The notes beneath the pieces are model-generated. The model was not told the origin of the DNA. It made no database searches and was given only the letters and a program-made list of their open reading frames with translations. Below, in pieces: positions 1-11,985 of a stretch of 64,000 nt of DNA. The translations under genes were made by a program, and so were the position numbers. Source of the stretch: Sistotremastrum niveocremeum HHB9708 (taxonomy: Eukaryota > Basidiomycota > Agaricomycetes > Sistotremastrales > Sistotremastraceae); assembly GCA_001630475.1 (NCBI GenBank), contig KV419418.1:215558-279557 (forward strand). The letters are read 5' to 3'. Positions within the stretch are counted from its first letter, which is position 1. Each line of letters opens with the position of its first letter.

Positions 1-2380
1 TAATGATCGATGATCTGTAGACCTGTCGCCGAGCGTTGAGCTGCCCGAGAGAAGACATAGGTTCAGCAGATCAGAGCGAACAACAATAATCTGAGATCAC
101 GATCTGACAGCAAGTCCCAATGCTCGTAGGAGTCGTAGATCAAGACCTAAACTCTCTTGATTTAGTCAGTCATTTGCACCATTGATGTGAGGTGTGAGGA
201 ACGAAGAAGGACTTGGCGAGACTTCGAATTCGGAAGCGCTTAGGAAGCCTGCCCTTCCTAATGCTCTTAGACAGGTGGCATATAGACTGAGTATATATAT
301 TGAGCATTAAATATTTCGTGCCAAGGGCAGTAAAGAGAAGACACGTGGCATGAAGGCGGTTCAGTCGACAAGCATCATAATACATGATAACTAGGTGATA
401 TTTCTGACTTCGCCAAGGCGTCCTGACTCCAGGCAGTCATAAAATCTCAAACACTGAATAGACTGGCGCTTGAGAGGATGATCGTCGGCGATGGCGTTGC
501 AGGAACGGATTAGGTAAGAGACCGTGGAAGGAGGCGAAATAATTTTGAAATTTTGAAAAGCAGAGGATCGGGATGATCACATACCAGGCAGTGACGTCGA
601 GAGCTTTGATACGTCCGTTGGCAGGACGTTAGCATCGTGATTAAATAAAAACATGAAAATAGAACCTGAGAGAATTGAAACTCCGCGCTCAAGCATCGTA
701 CGATCGTCTCCCTTGATCGTCTCGACACCATAGGACCAAAAACTCGACTTGCGCTGGCAGATTGCGTTCTATTCTGCCAATCCTCGATGTGTAACTCTTC
801 GATACGAATTCAGCTAGCGTGTAATCAAAATAGACCCCTATAAGACGAGCCAAACCCGCCAACTAGGGTTGCCTGCCAGTGTTACTGGCAATCCGCTGTG
901 ATAAATGGCAACGATGCGGCCGAAATAACATCAATATCGGTAGAAGCTGTCAGGACAGATTGGGTATGGTCACTTCGATATCGGCCTTGAAAGTCAGTCC
1001 GTTGATGATGGTTGACTGATAGCAGGACTCAATGGACCCCGGACCAGGGGTACAAAGACAGTGATCCGATGACATCTGAATGTGAACACGCCATACCTTG
1101 CTTTCGGGGATGAGCTAAGTGAATAAGAATACCAATGAGCCAAGAAAATGGACTCGGATCAGAGGTGCAGAAGATCTCGGAGTGAGTCTCATTTTCGTTA
1201 CCCCGCGAATTCTGATGGCTTTAACCAGGTTCAGACTGTTCGTTTGGACGTCATACGAGCAACATATTTGGAATAGCGTTGCGCTTCAACGAGGCCGTCT
1301 CGTCCTCAATCCGATGCATTTCGAGGACGGCGGTTTATCTAAGAAATCTCAGATAACGATATCTAGGTGGACAACAACTGACGGTTCCGATGGAGTTATT
1401 ACTTATCCAGATCTCCCGTCAACGAATCAATGTATGACTCAAGATCACACACGAACATCTCCATAATCGCGTCATTCGCTCCCCAAGCCCCCTACCCAGT
1501 TATCACCTGGAAAGAAAGTCGGCGGAGGACGGTCATGTTGTGATCTTGGAATATTCGCTACTGGATAGCTTGAGAGAGCAGCTGGGTCCCTGAAGATATT
1601 TGAATACGACGCGGACCTATTCTTTCGTATCTTCAGCATCGGCGGTATGAAAGGAGCTAGCGATATATTCCTTCAGTTCACGTGCGTTTAGAATGATCCT
1701 AATTTAGAAGCACGTGTTGACCTCGTTCTATTGCAGCCTTATAATCGATAAATTGTCCTAGTATTGATGATACAGACAGTTGTCGTTCCAACGCACGGCT
1801 TCTTGAGTTTTCGGTGAGTATCGTCATCTACTCGCGTGCTCTCCCCCTCTGAAACATAAAAGTCAGGAGACTGGTGCGCCGCTGGACTTGGGAAGCTTAT
1901 ATACGTCACGAAGCCATTCCGAGAGTATCGACCTGGCAATACATTACCCCGGAGTCACTTCATCAAACGTTCTCTCCCATTCCATGATCACCGAATATAC
2001 TCCCGGTTCCTGATCGCCTCACATTCGCCAAGGAACGGGACCAAGCATTGCGTCAACGGCTCAAATTCAGGGTGCTTCGGAATGTAATACGCCCCAAAAG
2101 GCGAAAAATCAGTCACACGACAGGACGCGTTTGGAATCTTGTTTGTCAACTTGCATAGAGCTTGGCTCGGCCGACGTGTAGACGGTTCAGGCCCCAGGCA
2201 CAGTTAAACTCGGTCTATACGGCAGGATGCGACGACGGCAAATTGACGCGAACGACTATCATCTGCTATTCAATCTGCTGGTTTACTGGATATGGGACGT
2301 CTCAGATAGTCACAGATATAAAGATGTGGTCTGGTCTGTGGTCCACCTCAGGCTCAAAGTCTTGTACGCGGCCCTCTATC
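1..2380. other. Intergenic, no supported gene
   Basis: Open frames here are short (up to 115 codons at 1119-1466, plus strand). They show no recognisable domain, no consistent intron structure and no similarity to other genes in the window. I see no rRNA, tRNA or transposon signature. A hypothetical small protein at 1119-1466 cannot be excluded but is not supported. Confidence 0.5.
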
Positions 2381-3435
2381 ATGATCACCCCTTTCTTCGC
2401 TCTTGTCTACGCCGCTGTGGTTTCCGCCGCCGGTTCCGCCCTGACAGCTATCAGCGTCAATGGTGGACCATGGGATACCACCTCCACCAGACCATCTCCA
2501 GCAGGCGGACCGCCGGTTCTGAACGTCCTCGCAGTAAGTCAATGCCTTCTTGATCGGCCATCCCGATCACTGACCTCGGCGTGCGCGTGCTCTTCTTCTA
2601 GCCCGAAATAGTGAATATTTCCCTCTCCCACCGTCCCGCATCTTCGTTCCTGACTCAACGCAGATCTGCGGATATAACGGAACTATCCCCGTCAAGGGCG
2701 TTACGACCGTCGTTGGCGGCAAGTCGAACGTGACTGTCCTCTGGTCTCCTGACAGCCACATCGGACCCAATCTTATTTATGTTGCCCCCGTTCCTAGTCC
2801 ATATATCACCCCCGTCACAGGCTTGAAGTGGACCAAGGTCAGATAACCTACATTTTCGGCGAATATGCTTCTAATCATCTTCGGCATAGATTTCTCAGCA
2901 AGGCATCAGCATTCCTGGAGGCGGAGGCACCGGATGGTCCTCCCCCCTCCCTGGCGGTCAATATCATTTCATAATTCCTCCCACTCTCGCCCCTGGGCCT
3001 TACCTTCTCCGCGCCGAATCGCTCGTACTTCCTAACGGTGGAAATTTCAAGACGGCTGAATCATTCGTCGGATGTATTCAGATCAACGTTACACTTACGC
3101 CTCCTGGACCACCTCCCTCCATTGCTGTGCCTTTCCCGGGTGCTTATAGTCCCGGAGATCCCGGTCTTGTGAGTCTCTCGTTTATTCTTCTCAGACACGA
3201 GTTGACATTGAACGTTAAATAGACTTGGGTACGCTGGTTTCTTCGACTACTGACCATGTTCTCAGCCGCTCATGGTTTCAATTCACAGAATCTTGCAGCG
3301 CCCCCGCCGCCACCGTATCCTTTCCCAGGTGGACCGGTATGGCCGAGCGGTAAGAGCTTTCTCGCATTAGTGTGATCCTTCCTGACTGTTGATTTAGGTG
3401 CTACCACTAACGACAACGATGTCGGAGACATTTAA
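2381..3435 (+). CDS. AA9 (LPMO)-like secreted protein lacking the histidine brace
   Basis: Predicted 236-aa secreted protein. Exons 2381-2533, 2664-2837, 2890-3168, 3223-3228, 3289-3349 and 3398-3435. A hydrophobic leader (MITPFFALVYAAVVSAAG) precedes LTAISVNGG, which aligns with the start of mature AA9 proteins. AA9 landmarks kept: ICGYNG, SHIGPNLIYVAPV (the second copper His is present), LAPGPYLLRAE and FPGAY. Compared with the intact paralog at 10712, the N-terminal His column is Gly, the second-sphere His is Pro, the Gln is Glu and the axial Tyr is Phe (AESFVGC versus AQFYSSC). Copper oxidase activity is therefore not expected; carbohydrate binding or another role is only inferred. Two Cys can form the family disulfide. 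NGT, NVT and INVT are possible N-glycosylation sites. Exon lengths match the paralog (153, 174/171, 279, 61, 38 nt), so the pair arose by duplication. Confidence 0.85.
3223..3228 (+). other. 6-nt microexon of the AA9-like gene
   Basis: ACTTGG (Thr-Trp) lies between an AG acceptor (aaatag) and a GTACGC donor. It is in phase and occupies the place of Thr-Ile in the paralog, where a GTACGT donor follows at the same position. Skipping it would also keep frame, so transcript data must decide. Confidence 0.5.
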
Positions 3436-3852
3436 GTGAAGAGGTCGCGCTTGGCTGGTAGTCGTATTTGCCGAGTATGCAAGCTAAATCCTCGTACGTA
3501 GTATCTCAGTTTGAGTCAGTTTAGCCGGTGTATTACTCCTGAGAATGAACTTCAAATATTGATGCCGGTAGCTCATTCACGCATTTATCCTTAATACCTT
3601 TCACCAGCCTCGTATAAATCCTCGAATAACCTTAGATCATCATATATGCCTCAGCGAGACCAACAACTGGTGTCGATCTGGTGACGGTTCCTGTCACAGA
3701 GACATGCTTTTGCTTCCGCCAATTTTAAAGTCCGATCAAAACTCTCCCTTTGATTCAGCGTTGACGATTATCTGCCGGTGCAACCAACTCTCTGTACGAT
3801 TTGATACCATAGAGCTTCCAGTATCAAACAGAATAGTGCCCGTGGTTACAGG
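3436..3852. other. Intergenic spacer
   Basis: Spacer between the AA9-like stop and the first F-box-like gene. It should hold the terminator of the former and the promoter of the latter. I see no clear motif. Confidence 0.5.
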
Positions 3853-5683
3853 ATGCAAGAGATGGCAGAGGCCGCATACTCGCTGGCACCCTCGGCGAGC
3901 TCACACACATTGTAAGCTCGAATATTGATGTATTTCTAGAAACTACGGCCTATTCATTTTCGAACTTTAGGGCTTCCCCTCTAAACATACATGTTACTCA
4001 GCGATCACATGCCTGTCGTGCGTCCACCGAAGTTTGGAGAATACCCGAGCTCGTCACGCTCATAGCATCGGAATGCCTCGCCCCCTGGGATAAAAGTGCA
4101 TTGGCAGCCTTGGCTTGCCTCGCACGAGTCAATAAAATCACTTCTTCACCCGCTCTCTCCGTCCTGTACTCCGACATAAGGGGAAACTTACTGAATCTTC
4201 TATCGATTCTTAGTCCAATCGCGCCGTCGGATTCGGGCTTAGTTCGTTTCTTCTTCTTCTGATCTTTGATGAAGGGCTGAGAAAAGAGTTATAGGCCTTC
4301 ACGCGCCCTCTAGAGAAACCAGATTGGAACCGATTCTTGAAGTATACCAGACTTGTCAAGAAAATAAAATTTTCCCATAAGAAAGATTTTGTTTATGCAC
4401 CCGAGATTTTCTCTGTCATGGACGCTTCTCGGCCCTCGATAATCCTCTTTCCCTCCCTCAGATCGCTTTCCGGACGCAACCTGTCTCCTTCTATGGAACA
4501 AATGTACCGTTTTTTGTTCAATCTAGGAATGGTCTGTCTAGATGTCGACCGATGGACACCCCCCCTGCGTTTACTGCAGAACATTCGCATGACCTCACAC
4601 TCGCTGAAGAAATTAGAGTTGGGTGATCCTTTTCCAAACCAAAGCACGGGATTGGACCTTTTAACCCATAACGAGTTGATAGCCCTAGTTCCGGAGCTCG
4701 TGTTGATAGAGGACATCAGCATTCCATCTTCCTTCGTCACCACCGTCGTATTTGACATGTTGTGCCAAAAGAAGCATCTCCGCAACTTGCGAGCATCACA
4801 TAGTAATGTGCCTCACAAGGACTCATTCGAATATACTTACACATTCCCTCAATTCGGATTTCCGTCTCTGCAATCAGTTGCGATGCGAGATCAATCTACA
4901 GAGCCCCACCGGCATCTCTCAATTTATACCGAAAATCCCACCCTGACATCTTTCGAGATCTCTTTCGGTGGGCATCCCAATCTCCGCTCCGTCCAAGAGT
5001 ACATGACTACTCTGAGCTCCATGTTTACTGGCATACAGGACCTTACGATATGGGGAAATGTGAGAACAGAGGTCAACGGGATCCCGAACTCCTCAGGGGT
5101 GTTCTCCATGCTGCGACCTCTACTCTTCTTGCCAAGAATGCGGTACTTCTGCCTTGACAATGTTTGCCCGATGTCTCTCGAGGACCATCACATTGACGAG
5201 ATCGCTCGAGCTTGGCCTGCGCTCGAGTACTTTTCTTTCTGCGGAGAGATTCCTTACAGAGCAGGACAGACTCAACTGACCCTATCATGTCTGCTCTCAT
5301 TCGCAGAGCATTGCCGGGATCTGGACTCTTTGACATTGGCCATCGATGCGTGTCTCCCGCCACCTCGTTCTCCTAAAGATCCTACCTTATTTGCGAGTCC
5401 GGATATTACCGTGAATCTCGCGTATTCGCCGATCAATGATCCCTCTTCCGTTGCATTCTTTCTTGCAGACGTTGTGCCACGCACGGGCACGGTGACCTTT
5501 GAACTGGGAAATATTTGGGCCAGTTTCGAGTCGCCGAGAGTGAAGAAATGGGAAGAAGTAGAGGTACTTGTCAAAAAAATCCACAAAGCTAGCGCACGAG
5601 CCGTCCGGCGAGAAGTCGAAGACTCGTCTGTCTCCGACCGGAATAGCATGTACGCGTCTTCGGATACAGATTCAGACGATTGA
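3853..5683 (+). CDS. F-box-like protein, tandem copy A
   Basis: 572 aa from exons 3853-3911, 3971-4241 and 4295-5683. Exon 2 carries a degenerate basidiomycete-type F-box: VWRIPELVTLIASECL, then ALAALACLARVNK and ALSVLYSDI. Such domains bind Skp1 and recruit substrates to SCF ubiquitin ligases (family knowledge). The long third exon has regularly spaced leucine-rich segments typical of the substrate-binding half of these proteins, without a clean LRR consensus. The C-terminus is basic (RAVRREVE) followed by an acidic Ser/Asp tail (SSDTDSDD) that could be a CK2 target. It is the first of three same-strand copies (A, B, C) with the same phase-2 and phase-0 introns. The start was chosen because copies A and B share an M..MA.AAYS-like first exon. 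Substrate unknown. Confidence 0.75.
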
Positions 5684-5959
5684 GAAAATTGACTTTGAAA
5701 AGTGACTTCCAGTACATGCCTGCGTGCTTCCTTCATGTATGCTTTCGAATGAGGAACTCTGCCAAATATTCGTCTGAATACTTGACTGGATGCCATTATT
5801 ATATTGTTGTCCCGATCGGGTCACATCAAAGTTCACTTCCGTCCATTTCAAAGTCCGATCGCTCGCTTTTTGCAGTGCAGGCCGCGGCCTGACTGGATTG
5901 AGAGCCATCTGCTCCTGCATTCTACGCTGCGGGGTCTGATTCTCTTTGCCGAAAAGATA

Positions 5960-7794
5960 ATGCGTGTGATTGAAAAGAGAGAGATGGCAAGGGCTGCATA
6001 TTCAGAATCGGCAACCTCTTCGTAACGTCAAATATCAATGCATCCTCTGACTTATTCATTCTTACATCTTAGGTCATCCTTCTCAAAGATTGCCGCGCGT
6101 CTCGATAGCTCCCATAAACCTCGTGGATCTCCTGCATCAACCGAGGTCTGGAAGATTCCTGAACTCGTCGCGCTCATAGCCTCGGAACTTGAGTGTCATA
6201 AGTACAAGGATAATGGTCCCATGGCAGCCTTATCGTGCCTCGCACAAGTCAATAGAACTGTTTCTTCGATCGCGCTCGCCGTACTGTATTCCGACATAAG
6301 GGGAAGCTTACTGAATCTTCTATCGATTCTCAGTCCAATCGCGCCATCGAACACAGGCTTTGTTCGTTTTTGTTTCTGTTGTGTTTGATAAGGCCGTGCA
6401 GCTGAGAAACTTCACTACAGGCTTTTACGCGTCCCCTCGAAAAATCAGACTGGGAACGATTCTTGAACTATACCCGACTCGTCAAGGAAATCCGGTTTTC
6501 TCACAAAAAAGATTTCGCCTATTCGCCCGAGATCTTCTCTGTTATGGACGCCTCGCGACCATCGATAGTCCTGTTTCCCGCCCTCAAGCGGCTGTCCGGA
6601 CATGAATTGTCTTCTTCGATGGAACCGATGTATCGGTTCCTTTTCCGCACAGGCATCATTTCTTTGGATCTGGATCACTGGACGCCACCATCCCGTGTTC
6701 TACAGAACATTCGCATAACTTCATCCTCGCTGATAGAGCTGAAGCTGGGCTGCTACTTGCCTTCGCAAGCGATGGCCTTGGATGCTTTGACACACAGCGA
6801 GTTGGTTGCACTTGTTCCGGAGCTCGTGTTGATCGAAGAGATCGCCCTGCCAGCTTCCTTCGTCACATCCGCCGTATTTGAAATGCTATCTCAAAAGAGA
6901 TATCTCCGAGTTTTGGAACTATACCCAGAAGAGACCGCTGCGTCACACAGTGACCTTTTTGAATATGCTTTTGACTTTCCCGACTCTGGGTTTGCAGCCC
7001 TTCGCTCTATCACACTACAGGAAACATCCTCAAAGCCCCATGAAAGGCTCTCCGTTCACAACGGGATCTCCACACTGAGGTCGGTTAGGATATTCCTCTC
7101 GGGAAACCCACGACCGCACTGTAGCCAAGGATATTTCGACTCCTTGAGCATGTTCACCTTCATACAGGACTTGACGGTCTACGCAACAGTGCGAGGGGAT
7201 AATGACGAAATTACTGACCCTTTGGTTGGTTTCTCGGTTCTCAAGCCATTGCTTTCGTTATCAATGATGCGGCACTTTTCTTTCGAGAATGAGTACCCAA
7301 TCTCTCTTGAGGATTGCCACATCGAAAAAATTGCCCGAGCATGGCCTGCACTCGAAAGCTTTTCCTTCTGCAATGACATCCGTTTCAGTGAAGTACAGAC
7401 GAAGCTCACATTATCGTGTCTTCTATCCTTCGCAGAACTCTGCCAGAATATCGATACGTTGACTTTGGCAGTGAATGCCTGCTGCTTTCCTCCTCTTCGG
7501 CCGAAAGATAACACCATCTTTGCCCAAGAAGAGATCGATTTCAACGCGGCGTTTTCGCCCATAAATGATCCCATCATGGTCGCGTTCTTCCTGGCAGATA
7601 TAATACCACTCTCTGGAACCGTTACATGCGAGATGGGAAACGACTGGGCCAGCATGAATTCCCCTCGAGTGAAGATGTGGGAGGACGTAGCAGATGTAAT
7701 CGGCATGGTGCGCAAATCGAACGCGCGAGCAGTCCGGCGGGCAGCAGAGGCAGAAGTCTCTGACCGGGACAGTTCTTCAGATTCAGATGATTGA
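5960..7794 (+). CDS. F-box-like protein, tandem copy B
   Basis: 574 aa from exons 5960-6021, 6073-6361 and 6421-7794. It is closest to copy A: VWKIPELVALIASELE, ALAVLYSDIRGSLLNLL, AFTRPLEKSDWERFL, YTRLVKEIRFSHKKDF and an acidic end (SDRDSSSDSDD). The F-box-like part spans roughly residues 45-105 and the leucine-rich body the rest. A second ATG at 5984 is an alternative start. Intron 2 sits at the same codon as in A and C, between a Gly-Leu/Phe pair and the (A/T)F.RPLE motif. No catalytic motif is visible; an SCF adaptor role is inferred. Confidence 0.75.
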
Positions 7795-8173
7795 CTGATG
7801 CGTCGAAATGTTCTTCGGTTTGATGTCTGCTGTGGGTATTGCAACGATTAGTGTAGCGTCCGACGGCTGTGCTGATACCATGAAGTAGTTTAGATGTGAT
7901 CCAAAAATCAGTCGTTTTTGATGTCACTCGTCTGGCTGTATTGACCGAGTATCATCTTAATTAGTCGTCATATAGGTTTGAGTCGTTGGCATCGCCCTGC
8001 GGACCCTCACCTTTACGTCCTTCGGCCGATCGGCTTGTTTCGGAGGCACGGGTTTTCCGATCTGCTTTCGTGCAGTTTTTATCTTCCCGGGTTAGCCCTC
8101 TCTACGCACCCTCGGGTTGGGTCCTTGTAGTGGCGTAAGCATCACGTAGACGCCTACATCACATTGCGCAAGG
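7795..8173. other. Intergenic spacer
   Basis: Spacer between F-box-like copies B and C. I see no recognisable element. Confidence 0.4.
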
Positions 8174-9958
8174 ATGGTTTCAAGAAAGAGTCAGGGTGTC
8201 GCCAGAAGGGCGTCGAACGGGCGATTCCTGGCGTCATATTCACAGTAAGTATCAACTGGTCCGCTTAAAGGCGCTCCTATAAGACTAAAATTACGTTCTT
8301 GCTGCCTTTGGGCATTTTCTTTGAAGACCAGAAGCCTTGTCTCAGCTTGAGCTTTCCTCGTCTGCGTCGTCTAAGATGTGGGTCACGCCAGAACTCGTCA
8401 GTATGGTCGTCGCAATCCTAGACTTTGAGCGGCCACGTTGTTCTACAATAGCGATCCTTGCCCGAGTCAACAGAATTGCATCAGATATAGCGCTCGCAAC
8501 ACTCTATCGTGTGGTATCTTGGAACTTCCACAATTTACTATCAATTCTGGCACCCATGGAGTCTTTTGGAGACTCAGGATTGGTCTGTCATATGCATAAT
8601 TCCCATTTCAAAATTCTGAATCTCCTCTCACACAGACATTTGCACGCCCACTTGAACAGTCGGACTGGATACGTTTCTTTAAATACAGCAAATTGGTTAA
8701 GAGATTTTCTTTAATCAATGGCCAACCCATTGCTCCGGAGACATTCTACGTGATAAACGCGACGAGGCCTGCCTGGGACCTCTTTCCTGCTCTTAAATAC
8801 TTGACGAGCAGACGACCCCCTCCACTCATCTACGATTGGATTCTTCATCGGGATCTTCAACATTTCGACGTAGAAACATGGGGACCGCCAGTACGATTGC
8901 TACAAAGTATTCGCAGTATGGCTCCTTCGCTCAAAAAACTGGCTCTGGGGGACGAGACAATGAAGCTGGACCCCTTGACGCACAGCGAACTCATGGTCCT
9001 GATCCCCGAGCTTACTTCATTGACTCATATCACTCTCCCCTCGTCGTTCCTTACATCAGACATTTTTGAGGGGCTGTCTAGGGCACCGAAGCTCCAGAGT
9101 TTGAGAGTAGCAATGAGTGGAGATCCTTCTATTCGTGATGCGGTCCATGGATATGATTTCCGATTTTCTCCACACGCATTCTCTTCTCTTGAACGTCTTT
9201 CAATGGAAGATTGTTCGATTGACCCCACCAAGCACCTCTTTCTGGACACTGAAACTACCAAATATCCCAAGGTAGACCACCTCGAAATCGGGTTATGCGG
9301 TCATTCAGGGCCTACATGCTTGGGGAAGTACTTTGACACCCTTAGTCGTGGATTTTTCGCTGTGGAAGATCTAATAATCAACGCTTCAATAAGCGTTGAC
9401 GACAATGGCATCTCAGACCCCTTGGTCGCATTCTCGATGATTCAACCCTTACTCTCCCTTTCTAGGATCCAACACTTCCATTTTAAGAACGAGTTCCCTA
9501 TCGCTTTGAGAGATAGTCACATCGAGCAAATGGCTCGATCATGGCCAGAGCTGGACGCCTTCGTCTTCTTGAGCAAAATTGCCCACAGTCAAGGGCAGAC
9601 CCAAGTAACCTTGTCGAGTCTCATTTCATGGGCAAAATATTGTCCTCGCCTTTCTTGGCTTTCTTATGCCATTGATGCATCTCTGGATCCCCCTTTACCA
9701 CCAACAGATGACATCGTGTTCTCTAACCCTCACTTCTATCTCGACATTCCAATTTCACCGATAGGAGATACTCGAGAGGTATCCCTTTACATCGCGGACC
9801 TTCTCCCTCCGCTGGGACGGGCCGATGTGGATTTTGACCGCTCGGGTGATCCCACCCTTGAACCTTGGGAGGAAAGATGGACAGAAACCACAGCCCTCGT
9901 AGACGGTATCCAGAAGGTGAAAGCTCGAGCTCTTCGGCGAGCTCTGATAACTAAATAA
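8174..9958 (+). CDS. F-box-like protein, tandem copy C (divergent)
   Basis: 549 aa from exons 8174-8244, 8327-8582 and 8636-9958. Exon 2 has MWVTPELVSMVVAIL and IAILARVNRIASDIALATLY, the F-box-like stretch. Exon 3 opens with TFARPLEQSDWIRFFKYSKL, matching copies A and B. The body shares SYPLEDCHIE-type positions (ALRDSHIEQMARSWPELDAF). Unlike A and B it ends in basic RALRRALITK with no acidic Ser/Asp tail. Intron positions and phases match the other copies, so this is the oldest-looking branch of a tandem array. The first intron uses the acceptor ttgaag at 8326, the only nearby one in frame. Confidence 0.72.
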
Positions 9959-10711
9959 GCCCCCCCAAACGCTTCGCGAAGTTTGTGGCAGATTTATCGT
10001 CCTGATCTGTCGCGCGTTGTCGAATCAACAAACTTGCTGTCTATCGAATATATTTGCTCAATTACGTAATGTGAACTGAAGTTGGATTTACCCTCCGAAT
10101 CGGATTCGGATGCTCTGTCATGGTTGCTTCCGCTCATATTTAACACCACACCAGCTGATATTGCATGCCTACTGCGAACTTGCATCCTCCATGTACTTAT
10201 CAACGCAGAAATCTTGCTACGCCAGAACATATCCGATAGCTCATCGATGCATTGGACACTATGCGGCAAGTTGTGCGTACTCGCCGAGCTACACCCGCAG
10301 TGAGCAGTAAGTTCTTGGATATGACCACATCCTGTTCGATTCCATTAATTGGCTCATAGATAAATGAGAACTCGTGAGCGATTGCGCCTTGGTTGCTAGG
10401 TTTCTCTTCTCCACCAACAATCACCGAGAAATTCTTGCGACGACGCCTGTCAAGACACGGCGAAAATGGCTCCACCTAATGCAATGCTTAGGATATTGAG
10501 GAAGCTAACTCTGTTCGATGCCACGGTAGTTTGACGGTTTGAGCTCGGTGCACATCAATGTGTAGAAGTGAGTGTCTTCATTTTGAACGTATATCTCGGA
10601 GACTGAGCTTATGCGATGAAGTTCGGATATTGCGTTCGATGGGTATAAAAGGAGGCTCGAATCAGGCTTCATAATTTCAAGGCATAGTACTAGTGTGTCA
10701 AGATATCCTCG
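9959..10711. other. Intergenic region with AA9 promoter
   Basis: No supported gene. The right end should be the promoter of the intact AA9 gene, which has a TATA box at 10644-10650. Confidence 0.5.
10644..10650 (+). promoter_or_regulatory. TATA box (TATAAAA) of AA9 gene
   Basis: TATAAAA lies 61 nt upstream of the AA9 start codon, a distance compatible with a short 5' leader and an inducible promoter. Confidence 0.6.
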
Positions 10712-11682
10712 ATGGCTCGTTCCATCGCTCTTGGAGCTCTCCTGCTCGCCGCCTCATGCTTGGCTCATGTTCGGATGACGGCCATTAGCGTCAACGGCGG
10801 GGCCTTCGAGACCGATTCCGTCCGCTTGCCACCCAGTAACTCTCCCGTCACCGACGTTACTTCTGTATGTTGAATACCTTTCCTCCCTTTCGTCCTACTT
10901 ACTCACCCTGTTTCAGGATGACATTGTAAAATTTTGAAAATTCGCCTGTATGATTGAGACTCGATCTTTGCTCAGATTTGCAATGTGAACGGCAACATCG
11001 CTGCTCCTGGTACTACGACCGTCCCTGCGGGCGCAACTGTCGTTGCTCAATGGGATGCTGGTGCTCATCCTGGTCCCAACATCATCTACCTCGCCCCAGT
11101 CGACGATGTCACCACCACGACCATTACCGGTCTAACCTGGACGAAGGTATTTCACCCCCTGTACTCCCGATCCTCATATACTGATATCAGCTCAATCAGA
11201 TCTCTCAACAAGGAATCATCAACGCAGCTGAAGCTTCCAACGGCTGGTCATCCCCTCTTCCCAACGGTCAATATCATTTCACGATCCCTTCAACCGTTCC
11301 AAGCGGTCTCTACCTGCTCCGCGTCGAGACTATCGGTCTTCACGTCGCATCTACCTATCCTGGAGCACAATTCTACAGCAGCTGTGTTCAGATTGAAGTC
11401 ACGAATGGTGGATCTGGCTCCCTCAGTGGTGTCGCATTCCCCGGCGCTTACAAAGGATCCGATCCCGGCATTACTATCGTACGTTTCTCTTCCTCTTCCG
11501 CCGACGTCCTGGCATACCTCCGCGTCAGAATATCTATTACCCTGTTCCTACGACATACACGTTCCCTGGTGGGCCGGTATGGCAAGACGGTGAGTATTTT
11601 CTTGCGGATATAGTTCTACGTGTCGTCTCATGAAGTTCTCAAAGGATCTACCGAAAATGATAACGACGCCGGCGATCTTTGA
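10712..11682 (+). CDS. AA9 lytic polysaccharide monooxygenase
   Basis: 233 aa from exons 10712-10864, 10976-11146, 11200-11478, 11529-11589 and 11645-11682. The signal peptide MARSIALGALLLAASCLA is followed directly by His (HVRMTAISVNGG), the N-terminal half of the copper histidine brace. The second brace His is in AHPGPNIIYLAP. The outer-sphere His and Gln and the axial Tyr are in ETIGLHVAS and GAQFYSSC. PVTDVTS, the two Cys of the usual disulfide, LYLLRVE, FPGAYKGSDPGITI and FPGGPVW complete the family pattern. Such enzymes oxidatively cleave cellulose or other beta-glucans outside the cell using copper and H2O2/O2 (family knowledge). There is no CBM1 or other C-terminal module; the protein ends NDNDAGDL. 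The left paralog at 2381 shares its exon plan. Confidence 0.93.
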
Positions 11683-11985
11683 TGTACGCGAATCTACACG
11701 AGACGACTTATATCCGATGAATAAATAAACCATTACGTTAAGATCTCATGTACCGGTGTGAAGGATATCATACAGGTCCTCTACAACATAGCAACCAGTC
11801 GTCCTTCGCAACTTAGACGCCCGCTATATCGATAGCCAAATCGAATTCAACCCGATTGTTCCAGACAGACCGTGTATTGGGAAGATATTGTACAGCTAAT
11901 GGAAACAGATAGTGGGAGATAATGTACAAAGACCAAAGAAGATACAAGCGCATTAGTACAGCTTCTATATTATACTCGATCGAAA
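11683..11985. other. Intergenic, convergent 3' ends
   Basis: About 300 bp between the AA9 stop (plus strand) and the stop of the minus-strand membrane protein. No gene is seen; it should hold both 3' UTRs. Confidence 0.5.

Noticed and set aside
1119-1466. 115-codon open frame in the first intergenic region
   Set aside because: No domain, no homology to window genes, ordinary length for chance, no promoter or splice support.
5272-5796. Long minus-strand frame opposite F-box copy A (also 7179-7844 opposite copy B)
   Set aside because: Antisense shadow of a well supported coding exon; conserved only because the sense strand is.
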